Source: Plantago major (taxonomy: Eukaryota > Streptophyta > Magnoliopsida > Lamiales > Plantaginaceae). Taken from it: a DNA stretch of 64,000 nucleotides. Under the pieces are notes generated by a model. It saw only the letters and a program-made list of their open reading frames with translations, did not search any database and was not told where the DNA came from. The number at the start of each line of letters is the position of its first letter. Position 1 is the first letter of the stretch. A program made the translations under genes and the position numbers. Below, in pieces: positions 35,571 to 46,626 of the stretch. The stretch is from positions 23,152,667-23,216,666 of the forward strand of contig CM048842.1 of NCBI GenBank assembly GCA_026545765.1. Direction: 5' to 3'.

Positions 35571-35855
35571 CATATAAAGAAGCAATGGCTGAATTACGAA
35601 AGAAATATGAAGATCTTCTTTCTGAGAACAAGGAACTCGAAAAGAAAGAATTATCTTTTCAATCATATGCCAAAGCTAGTGACACTCTTACTGAAGTATA
35701 ATCTTACTTAAGAGATCCTTCAGAAAAGAAAGGACTTCAATTTGAATACACAGACAGATTGTTCTATCACTCAATAAGAGTGAGGAAAGAAGAACATTTG
35801 TAAGTACTCAAGAAGATGGTTCCCATGCAATCTATAGTATCGGTCAAGGCGAAGA

Positions 35856-36512
35856 TTGTTGACAAAGGAAAGGCGATTGACTAAACCTTTGTGGGAAAAA
35901 CAAGTCAAAAACAAAACTGTTGGGCACGTCTCTGAAAAGAAACACAACACTGAAAAGTGTAAACACCCACAGTGCCATGTCTCTCAAAAGGGTAGAATTG
36001 CAGGAGCTGGCAAATTCTCTCATGTCACTTTTTCTGGAAAGAAATTGGATCAACCAGAGACTAGCAAAGCTGCTGAGAAAAGATCTCAGATAGCTTCAAG
36101 TGCTCGAAACGGTATTGGCTATAAAGGCATCGGGAAACAACTTGCTCATGAATACAAACAGGAGCAAGAACGATGGCTAACGGCTAGAATTGCTCAAAGC
36201 AATTATCAGAAGTGGAAGTTGAATCAAGCCACTGAAAATCTGAATGCTAGGGCTAGAAGAAATCTGGCAAGGAAAGCTAAGTTTGCTGAAAAGCAAACTC
36301 AGAAACTTGACAGGTATCTGAAAGCACCAAATGGATCACCTAGGAACACACCAAGGAAGAAAATAATTCTTAATAATGATAATCATTCAATTAGAATTCC
36401 TCCTTATGTTCCTATCAGACAAAAGAATGTTCCAAGGAAATTCATTCAAAAATGGATTCCTACCGGAAGATTGTTTAGTCCTGATGGTTCCAACTGTAAA
36501 TTGAGAACCTAA
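35856..36512 (+). pseudogene. Copia gag-pol linker region, basic and Gln/Lys-rich
   Basis: Open stretch between gag and protease encoding Lys/Arg/Gln-rich sequence ('ARIAQSNYQKWKLNQATE', 'RNLARKAKFAEKQTQK'). No recognised domain. It stops at TAA at 36510-36512, just before the protease frame, so gag and pol are not continuous in this copy. Confidence 0.55.
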
Positions 36513-36530
36513 TCTCTTGTTCCCTGTTGT

Positions 36531-39500
36531 GTGCAGAATGCTTCCTGGACTAAAGCACAATGGCTATTTGATAGTGGATGCGGAAAGCACATGACAGGAG
36601 ACAAAGCAAATCTGGTCGATTACAAAGCTTGCAACACAAGACCAGATATCAGATTTGCTGGAGGAGAATTAAATCCCTCTCTGGGATTTGGCATCGTCAT
36701 AATGGGAACATTAACAATCACTGACGTATTACATGTTAAGGATTTGAAATATAATCTATTTAGCATGAGCCAGTTTGCAGACAAAGGTTTTACTGTAAAA
36801 TTCAAAGTAAAATATTGCAAACTAATTGACAATGAGTCAAAGCAGACAGTCTTGGTTGCTCGGCGGAAAGGCAGTCTTTATGTTGCCGATTGGGCATCTG
36901 CCACAACTAAAGAATGTCTCATGGTGAGTCAATCTGGTCACACAGAAGAGCACTGGTTATGGCACAAAAGAATGAGTCACTTGAACTTCAAAACTCTGAA
37001 CAAACTTGCCAAGAAAGAGTTAGTGGTTGGCCTTCCCAAAACATCTTTCAGAAAGGATGGTATCTGTTCTGCATGTCAGATGGGGAAACAATCCAAAATC
37101 TTTTTCAAGTCCTAAACTAGACACTCTAGTGTTAGACCACTACAACTACTACATATGGATCTTTTTGAATCATCTGTAACTAGTTATGCAGGAAAGAAAT
37201 ATGGTCTGGTTGTTGTAGATGACTTCTCAAGATTCACTTGGGTTGTAATTCTGAAACACAAATCTGATGCCAGGGTGGAGATACCAAACTTGCTGAAAAA
37301 GCTTGAAGTCATGAAAAATGACAAGGTATCTGCAATCAGAACAGACCATGGTACTTGAGTTTGTCCAAGATTACATAAAGGAGTTTTGTACTGCAAGGTA
37401 TACAACACCAACTTTCCTCTGTAAGAATACCTCAACAAAATGGTGTTGCGAGAAGAAACAGAACCTTAAAGAAGCCGCAAGGACGATGCTAGGCGACCTT
37501 TGAAATAAGTGAAGTTTATTGGGTTGAAGCATAAACACAACTCGCTACACTCGAGCAGATGTTTGATAAACAAACACCATGACAAGACCCCTTATGAAAT
37601 CTTGGTTGGTAGACCCCCTAATATCAAACATCTGAGAGTATTTGGTTGTAGATGTTTTGTTCTAAAGAATGGAAAAGATTATCTGAAAACATTTCAGCCA
37701 AAGGCAGATGAAGGTGTATTTCTTGGTTATTCCACGATTAGCAAAGCCTACAGAATTTACAACAAAAGAACAAAGAAAATTGAAGAATCAGTTCATGTTG
37801 TATTCTATGAAGGAAGTAAGAAAACACCTCCTAATGATGAACTCTCAGAAAGGTTCAAAGAACTAATGTTGAGGATTAAGAAGAGTCCTCAGAAAGGAGA
37901 AACATCATTATGGAAAGTGAGGATGACTCTGACGTAGAAAAGCTTGATATGCCTAGTAACAACAAGATGACTCACAAACATGATGAAGAATTTCCTATGA
38001 AACTTCCAGAAATGGAAATTGAAGATATTCATCATGAAGCTATCTCTGGAAACAATCTCTCTGAAAGACATGTTCCAGATAGCTCAAACACTGAACAAGT
38101 GTCAGACATTAATTGCCCTTCTGAGGAGCAAAATGTCTTAGATACTGAAAAAGTATCAAATCAAAATCCCAGTGATTCACATTCAAATCATTTGGATATT
38201 GATCCTACTAGCACTAAACCTATGATGAGATGGATCAAGGATCATCCTGCAAAAGATGAGATTGGACCAATTAATCAAGGTGTTAGGACTAGGAGAGCAA
38301 TAGCTGACAATGCTAATTCTCTCTTTGGATGTTTCATCTCAAATATTGAACCTAAAAATATAGAAGAAGCATTAGGAGACCAAGACTGGATCTCTGCAAT
38401 GCAAGAAGAGTTGGATCAATTTGAGAGAAACAAAGTCTGGAAACTAGTTCCATTTGTGGAAGGAATATCTGTGATTGGAACTAAATGGGTTTCAGAAACA
38501 AAATGAATGAATCTGGTGAAATAACCAGAAACAAAGCAAGATTGGTTGCCAAGGGATTTACCTGCATCAAGGCTTAGATTTTGATGAGTCATATGCACCA
38601 GTTGCCAGATTGGATGCAATAAGACTCTTTCTAGCCTTTGGAGCTCATAAAGATTTTAAAGTTTATCAGATGGATGTCAAAAGTGCATTCTTGAACGGTG
38701 AACTTTTAGAAGAAGTTTATGTTGAGCAACCACCTGGCTTTGAAGTTTCCTCAGAAAGTAGAATGGTCTATAAACTACAGAAAGCTCTGTATGGACTGAA
38801 ACAGGCTCCAAGAGCATGGTATGACACTTTGGCCAAATACCTTCTGGAAAGTGGTTTCAAGAAAGGTGAAGTTGATAAAACTTTATTTACCTTAAATCAT
38901 GATGGGAAACTACTCTTAGTTCAAGTATATGTTGATGACATCATATTTGGATCTAAGGACAAGCAACTTTGTAATGACTTTGCAAATCTCATGAAAAGTA
39001 AGTTTGAGATGAGCATGATGGGAGAAATGAATTATTTTCTAGGATTGCAAGTCAAGCAACTCAATGATGGAATACTCATTAGTCAAACAAAGTATGCAAA
39101 AGATATGCTCACAAAATTCAATCTTAAGCCTTCTGAAAAGAATGCTAAGATACATATGAGCATTGGAACCAAAATGACTTATACTGAATCAGACAAGAGT
39201 GTTGAAGAACATAAGTATAGGAAATTGATAGGTTCACTACTTTACCTCACTGCAAGTAGACCTGATATTTAATACGCCGTTGGAGTGTGTGCTAGATTTC
39301 GGACAAATCCGATGCAAACACACTACAACATTTCTATGAAAATATTAAGGTATGTAAAAGGTACAGTAGATGTAGGATTGTGGTATCCTAAAGAAAGCGG
39401 ATTGAGTTTAGCTGGGTACTCGACATGATTATCTTGATCATCGCTGATAGGAAAAGCACCTCGTGAACTTGTCGGTTTACGGGTACTAGACTTATCTCGT

Positions 39501-39871
39501 GGTCTAGCAAGAAGCAAAACTCAATTGCAACTTCTACCACGGAAATTTGAATATATTGCTTTGGTTGTTGCAACACAAATTACGTGGATACAACAACAAC
39601 TTAAAGACTATGGACTCGATGAAGAAAACTCCCATTTTCCGTGACAACACAAGTGCTATTGCGATTACACGTAATCCTAAATTTCATGCGTAACAAAGCA
39701 TATTGATGTTAGACATCACTTCATCAGAGACCATGTTGAAAAAGGCAATATAGAGATACTCAAGATTGGCACTGAAGACCAACTTGCAGATATCTTCACT
39801 AAGCCACTACAAGAAAGTAGATTCTTAGCCTTAAGACATAGTCTTGGACTAATGGAACTACCAATGAACTG
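36531..39871 (+). pseudogene. Copia pol: protease, integrase, reverse transcriptase, RNase H, broken
   Basis: Protease: AQWLFDSGCGKHMTG (Asp-Ser-Gly) near 36560. GAG-pre-integrase: HKRMSHLNFKTLNKLAKKE and the Cys pair CSACQMGKQSK. Integrase: MDLFESSV, 'YGLVVVDDFSRFTW', then stops and shifts at 37115-37500, and FGCRCFVLKN further on. RT: DWISAMQEELDQFERNKVW, a shift at about 38480-38580, 'YQMDVKSAFLNGELLEEVY', 'YGLKQAPRAWYDTL' and the catalytic YVDDIIFGS. RNase H follows an in-frame TAA at 39270 and is garbled to 39700, then resumes 'VRHHFIRDHVEKGNIE'. The frame ends at TGA 39869-39871. Much of the damage at 37340-37570 and 39400-39700 falls where CAG or CTG is expected. Confidence 0.88.
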
Positions 39872-40054
39872 AAAAAGTTCAGGAATCTGGAACGGGCATC
39901 CAGAGAAGAGGTAGCTGGAACGGGCATCCAGAGAAGAGATATCTGGAACGGGCATCCAGAGAAGAGAAAAGAGAAATCTGGAACGGGTATCCAGAAGTCA
40001 AAAAGGCTAAAGAGCAAAAAAGACAGCTTAAGATCTCTGAGACGGGAACTCAGA
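39865..40054 (+). ncRNA. Array of small hairpins with a constant ACGGGNA loop after copia pol
   Basis: Five hairpins share the plan 6-bp stem, 7-nt loop: TCTGGA-ACGGGCA-TCCAGA at 39886-39904 and 39942-39960, GCTGGA-ACGGGCA-TCCAGA at 39914-39932, TCTGGA-ACGGGTA-TCCAGA at 39977-39995 and TCTGAG-ACGGGAA-CTCAGA at 40036-40054. The last keeps pairing through matched changes on both sides. A sixth, unlike hairpin, TGAACT-GAAAA-AGTTCA (39865-39881), overlaps the pol stop codon. The pattern argues for an RNA structure in the element transcript, perhaps for packaging, translation or 3' processing; the role is unknown. Confidence 0.6.
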
Positions 40055-40499
40055 TATCTGAATCACTCTATAAACGGGGAACACAAAGGAGAATAGTACA
40101 ACTATCTGCAGTCAACTACTCTCTTGAAATTCGCATTATTTCTTTCTTGATGAAAAACTTGGAAAAATCCTAAGTATAAGATAGATTCAGATGCAAACAG
40201 TGTTCTTGGTCATACAAAAACGTGATTCAGATAGCTAATAGCCAAAATTCATTAAATGGGCACAATTACACTTGTTGATTGTGATCATTACTGAAGAAGC
40301 AATGGTGACCCTTGATGAAATTAAGTGTTTGATCTATACGGTGGAAATTAATTCACAGTAAATAGTGGACTGTAAAAATTCTGACAAAGCCCACTTTGCA
40401 TTTAATGCCGAACTAGCTTTTGCTCACGCCTGCTTGCAAATCACAGATACATACACACAAAATCAATTTGTATGTATTTGTCTGTTGAGATTCTATTGC

Positions 40500-40507
40500 T
40501 ATATATA
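40500..40507 (+). promoter_or_regulatory. TATA box of the copia extra gene (candidate)
   Basis: ttgctatatatataggattttgg lies about 190 bp before the ATG at 40694, and the sequence between looks like a CA-rich plant leader. A second TATATAAA at 40683-40690 is too close to the ATG to serve it. Confidence 0.5.
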
Positions 40508-40693
40508 TAGGATTTTGGCAAAAGAAATCACTTTTGCCTAATCCAAAATTTCGACTTACACAAAAATAGCAAAACCTTCTCTTGATTCTCTGCAAACCTT
40601 CTACAATCTCTGCAAATCAAGATTAAGTTTTTCTACAAAGAATTACTGAATCAAATCTCTTTCAAACACCAAATTCCTACACTATATAAAGAG

Positions 40694-43600
40694 ATGGCCC
40701 CAAAGAATTCTTCCACACAGAAATCTCAATCCTCCACCGATGCTTCTTTGAAAAGCAAGCACCAGAGTTGGTTATTGTGAACAACCGACTGGTAGGAGAT
40801 TTTAATCCTGGCCATTGGACTTCAAATCACAGAATGATTTGGGGTGGTGCCATGGTTGAGGAATACCTCACGGCTGCAACAGAGAACCAAGCCGACAGAA
40901 AGCTGATTCTTGACATGCTTGAAAAGGCACAAATCAAGGGTTTTCTATCTGCTCGCCCAAGTGGAATTTCATCACTCGATGTGTTGGAATACTACAACAA
41001 CTCCAGGATAATTTCCTGTGTTTCTGAAGGCACTGCAATAGTGTCTGTCAAAACCTCAGTCCAAGGAAAGGAAATCCTTCTGGACTTAACAACTTTCTGT
41101 AAGTTGTTTGAATTTCAAAATCTTGGAAAGAATTTTGAAATAAACACCAAGGATGATGATCTCCTTGAAGGTGTTAAACAATTGTACAGTGACGTGTGTG
41201 ATCTTGAAAAATCAGATACACCCACTGAGTTCAAGCTTGCTGACATCCGAACCAGACATCTGATGGTTCACTGGGATGTATTGGCTTGCATTCTTCACAG
41301 ATGCTTTGATGGTCTCTGGGGAGTCTTGACCAGATAAGCCAAGAACGATGGATCATGATGTTCTTGCTGAATCAACAAGACAAAAGGCTGGAAAACCCTT
41401 TTAACTGGGGAAAGTACACCTTCATGAAGTTTGTGAAGAAGATTCAAGGCTTCGAGCCTAAGATCGCCAAAGGACTAGCTGAGCCAAAGGCCACAGTAGG
41501 CTATGGTCTGAAGATATGCTACTTGCTGGAAAAGCTTGGCATTGAGCTCAGAGAGACGGCTGAAATCGCCAACAGTAACCTACTCTACAAATATGAGTAT
41601 ACGAACATAATGAAAAAGGTTGTTGGGTCTCAGAAAGGTTCTAAGAAGCGAAAGTCTGAAAAGGTATCTGAAGAAAAGGTTGCGACCAAGAAGCCCAGAA
41701 CTTCAAGAAAGAAGTCTGCTGGCAAATCAGAAGACACACCCATTGAGGTTGTCGATTCTCAGATATCTGCAGCCATTGCCGATGAACAAATTAATATAGA
41801 TGAACTCATCAATGCTACAAAAGAGTTATCAACTATTGAACAAGTAGACTCAGCAAGAGAAAGTGCTTTCAGAAATGTGAAGACTATTACAGAAAGCCTT
41901 GCTGATGAACTCATAAATGCTGCCAAAAGTGGTGAAAAACACCAAGCCCTATCTGCAGAAACCGCAGGAATTATGGACCAATCAGTTCCCAATGCTGATG
42001 AGAGCTCTGACGATGAAAATGATGAACTAATCATCTCTCAAGTCCTAGAAAGAACAAAGAGGGCTAAGGTTCTCAATAAAGAATCGTGATAAGGTTTCTG
42101 AAGAAGAACCTACACCTCAGGTTGCTGAACAAGCACCTATAGCAAAGGTTGTTGGTGCAAACACATCATCAGGGAACGTTTCTTACGCACAACTTCAAAA
42201 AGCCCTGATGAGTGGTAATTTAGTGCTGGCAGATGCTGATGGAAATGCCACATCTAAAAATCTGGAAGAACACTCTACTGACCGATCTTCTGCTTCCAGA
42301 CAACCACAACAACCACAAACACAACAACCACAACAGCCACAAGTGGTTGATGAAATGGTAAATGAACTCCATTCGAATTACCGAATGCAAGATATCAAGA
42401 AAATCCCGCAAAAGCGGGTTTCCCAACTCAATGAGAGGATCAAACCGAGACATCTACTCGTAATGATCAACCGGGGAGGCAACCGAGTTGCACACTCAGG
42501 AAAGGTGTGAAGTACCTAAAACTTCAAACAAAGAAGCTGTACTGGAACAAGAAGACCAAAGTATAAAAGGGTCACAAGTTCCAGAGACCAATCAGCCTGA
42601 CAATGCTCAGGTAGATGAATGGTTTAACTCCTACCTTGTGAAAAATTTTATGCTTGTATATCTTGTTACTTATATAAAAATTCTTTGTTACAGGCTGAGT
42701 TAGAAACAAAGAAACAAGAGGAAGCTGGAAAGCTTGCCTCGAAGCGAGAAGGAGGTTACTGACCTCGCCTCTTAAGAAATCTGAGCCTGTACCACAGATG
42801 ATAATTGATTCTTAAGATAACACTTTTCAGTCATTTGTCTATGTGCTTAATCATTTAAAGTAAATGTTTCTAACAGGCTCCAACTGAGAAAGAGGAAGAT
42901 AAGGCAGAAATGTCAGAGACGAACCCAGAGACCGACAAGGTTTCTGAAGAACACATCATTGAGCCTTCTAGCATGAAGGTACATGAAAAATCAGTGATAA
43001 GTATTCTTCATCATGGGTTATCTTAAACTTCTTCTAAAATATTCCATACTTTCTACTTACAGGCTCATTCAGAAGTGGAAATGCAAAGGGAAAAAGTTGC
43101 GACATCCCCTGCATCAATGGAAATTGATGAAGCTCCCAAGGCAACATCACATGAAAGAATACTAGAAACTGAGAAAGTTTCTGAGAAAAATGACTCTAAG
43201 CTTCCTATTGAGGAAGTAAGTCCAAAACTCAGAACTCATTAAAGCATTTTTGCACAAATTCTTTCAAATAATTTCCTAAGTATTGTATTAATATTGATTC
43301 TCAGGTTCAAGAAGGAAAGGTTGATGAGGACCAGACTTCCAAGTCTCCACCTCACAACAAGATATCTGAGACACCAATTGTCTCAGTAGCACAAGTCTCT
43401 GAGCCTGAAGTACTTACTCAGGTAACTCAGAAACTAAACTACACTTCTACTCATATATCTACAAAAGTTTTGAAGCTCACTCAAAACTCTTTCTTTCAGG
43501 CTCAAACGAGTGCAAAGCAGGCTCCCAATGATGAGAAAAGGGACCTACTTCCCTTCTTCAAAGCTCAAACCCTGCCAAAGCATATTCAATGCTTCAAGAA

Positions 43601-46246
43601 ATGGCAAAGGTTAAGGTGCTCTGATCTCTCTGAAATATTGAGAATCACAGATCAACCAACCAGACAAGCACGAGCTCTTGACTTGGAGACGTATATCCAT
43701 ACAATGTTCCCTACCGAACAGTACACAGTTGCGACTCTATTGCATAAGGATTTCTCCAGAGAAGTAGCGCACAGTTTGATACAAGCCTTTGAACAGGCAG
43801 ATGGTCAGACAAGATTACAGATGGCATTCAAGCCGATTCGCCTGCACTCGCAATTTATACCTTCTGAACAAGAAGAGGTTAATGGGCAGAAGATCACTAT
43901 TCCTGAAGTGATCAATCTTGTATCTGAAGATGATGAGGAGGAAGAGATAAACGAAAACGACTTCGATGAACCTCCCACGGACCATCACCAAAAGGATGAC
44001 ACAGACAAAAAGGATGATGATGATGCCCCTGCACCAGGGACCGGAGGAATTTCACAAAGAAATCATGCCTCAACTGGTGAAAAGCAAACTGAGAGGAAAA
44101 CACAGAAATCTCCGTCTCCATCTCCTCAAAAGTCAACTCATCCATCTTCCCAACAAAAGGTTAATACTGAACAAGTAGTTGAGGATTCTGAGGAAATCGC
44201 TCAGAAATTGTTGAATACTCAATCGAGCCTCAACTCGGACAAGCTGTTGGAAGAAGAACAACGCTCCATCTTCAATGGAAGACCAGATAGCTAAATCCGA
44301 GACAAGCTTGACCAACTACAAGATCAATATCTGCAAGAGATGATTGCTTACTCGAGGTTAAAGAGCTACGAGGATCTCAGTAAATGCCATCACCAAAGAA
44401 CTCGATCTTGATGAAGTATAAAATTAAGCATGATGCTAAAGGCGCATCATCTTCAAAAGAAGTACCATTCTCCTCCCAAAAGGGAAGAAACCAATCTACG
44501 AGATGGTTCTTTGGACTCGACACAATCGATGAGAATGTCCAAGCGGATGAAGATCCTTTGGGTGATTACTCGGATGATGAAGAAGACAAGACTTTGGCAA
44601 AGCACCGCAATGAACATCTAGCGGTTTCACACTTGAAAAAGGAAACGATTGCTCTGAAACTTTCAAAGAACCGCCAAATGTCCACTCCTATGAATACATG
44701 AGCAGATACCCAAATCTTGCACATCCGAAAAGGAGATGTCTTCACGCAAGGAAGTAATTGCCTCCGTCCCTCTAAAATTAAAAAGTTCAACGAGCATCGC
44801 CACTTGTCATTGCTCGTAAAGATCTGGAATGATAAGGGACGATGATGCGCTTTTAGTGAAAAGCTTCAAGAGGCAAGTTTACACGCGAAGCTTTCCAAGA
44901 GCAAGCAGATGCCATCCTAGGCCCATTGGCGAGCTCACCGATAAGGACAATGGACTTATCAAACAAAATCGAGAGCTCAAAGCCGAACTTGAAGTTGGTC
45001 ACCGCCACAATTATTTACAAGGGCATTTTAACTCTCTCTGATTCTTTTATGAGACCGAGTCACCAACAATGACTAAGGGGAAAGAGTGTACAAATCTGGA
45101 CCTCAAAGTCGGGGAATGGGAAGAAGGAGAAGAAAACAAGAAGAAATCTGGTAGTGCGGCTCGAGAGGAAGAAGAAACATGAAAACTTCCACCACCACTC
45201 GTAATCAATGAACCCTCCTCAAGCCAAGTCTTTGCAAATAGTAGCCGCTTCCGAAAACTCTTGAAGGAACTACAATGATAACAAGGGCATGGCACGTAAA
45301 CCTCCAAGTACCAAGGCTCCAAGGAGAAGGCAGTTAAAGGATTGATGAATCTTCGAAGAAAAGAAGAAGGCCAAATCAAGTCCACAGGTAATGAAGAAGG
45401 TCAAAACTCTCACAAGATTTAATCTTGATGATGATGAAGAAAGCGATGAAGATGAAGCTCCTCTTCACGGAAAAAGGAAAATTGAAAGCCTAATCGAGCC
45501 CATAGTCAAAGCCCTAGCAATAAAACACCCTCTGGAAATACAAAGTCTATCCGGTGGTTCTTCAAGCAACAACCCAAAAGAATTCAAGACAGTTAGGAAC
45601 AGGTGAGAGTGAGCAAAGAAAAATCAACTTCCACTCGGGGCGGAAGAAGCCAAAATAGAGTATGTGAAGAATGACAATGATTCCTCTGTCTCTGAGTGCA
45701 TCAATCGGAAAAATGGCTATTGGATTACGGAACTTAAGCATCTCTTGGTAAATTCAAGATTTCGAACCAATCCATAAACAACTTATGGCATGGAGAAAAG
45801 ATAAGCCAACCTTGATCAACACCAATCACATTAAAGCCTGGTTGGATTTTGAAGTTGTCAAGAGAACTGAAGCCATGAAAAAGGACCTCTCTGATGAATG
45901 TCCATATGGAAAGCCAGATGATGTGCACAGAATTGTGAATATCACAGGAACAGGCACAAGAGCAAGACTTGCTGTGGAACCCTATGAGTCGTTCTATCTA
46001 ACTGAAGATCAATACAAGGGTGACATCGGATATCGAGGATTATCTCTGAATACTTCAAGCTTTCGGATATCGAATAGAGCATGCACGGAAGTGGGGAAAG
46101 TATCGTGTCAAACATTTTGTCAAGAAAAATCTACCAAAACCTACAAAGAGGTCTTTGGATTTGCGAGACACCGAGATGCTCGTCGAACACTTCTCTATGA
46201 TTATTCGATGACATCAAAAGGTTTGGAGACAGAAATTTGGCAATGA
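40694..46246 (+). pseudogene. Large extra gene of the copia element, with introns
   Basis: Starts MAPKNSSTQKSQSST at 40694; a one-base shift follows by 40768. The N-terminal domain (40768-42090) has IKGFLSARPSGISSLDVLEY, 'LTTFCKLFEFQNLG', 'RHLMVHWDVLACILHRCFDG' and 'NWGKYTFMKFVKKIQGFEPK', then a basic KKRKSEK region and helices. A Gln/Pro repeat (QPQQPQTQQPQQPQ) lies near 42300. Phase-0 exons follow: ..42610, 42694.., 42877-42978, 43063-43215, 43305-43421, 43500.., each separated by 78-89-bp GT-AG introns (the second donor is unclear). The last exon runs through acidic sequence to a conserved end near 46246, with many breaks after 44296. No signal peptide or membrane segment, so it is not env-like by sequence. 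I recall similar proteins as 'hypothetical' in asterid genomes. Function unknown. Confidence 0.65.
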
Positions 46247-46615
46247 TCCATAGAACTACTGTTGAAGACTTGAAGAGTTGAAGACTAGTCTATTAGGATG
46301 TTTACTTGGAGCTTGGCTACTCATGTTGTCCTAATTTACTATTTTTTTGTTGTATTTTTGTTGACTAAGCTAAACTTGTTTTATGTATTGAAGTTATCTG
46401 TAATCTTTCCTTGTAACATATTTGATGAACTTACTCTCAGATAGTATTCTATAAAAGATAACTTGTCAGCAAAGATCACACCTTGTGATTTGGTTGATGT
46501 TTACTTTCTGCACTTAATTGAATGAATTGAAAAATTTTAAGAAATGATTAAGTGTTGGATTGTTCACTCATCCAGATTTGTAATAGGTCAGATAGTCATC
46601 GTTGACTGATCAAAA

Positions 46616-46626
46616 AGGGGGAAATT
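46616..46626 (+). other. Copia polypurine tract
   Basis: aaaaaggggga-aatt directly precedes the LTR start TGTTAGG at 46627; the equivalent before LTR 1 is aaaatgggggaaatt. Confidence 0.7.

Noticed and set aside
40694-46246. Calling the copia extra gene an envelope gene
   Set aside because: No signal peptide, membrane anchor or glycoprotein-like pattern is visible; the only hydrophobic run (about 42640-42700) is the translation of an intron.
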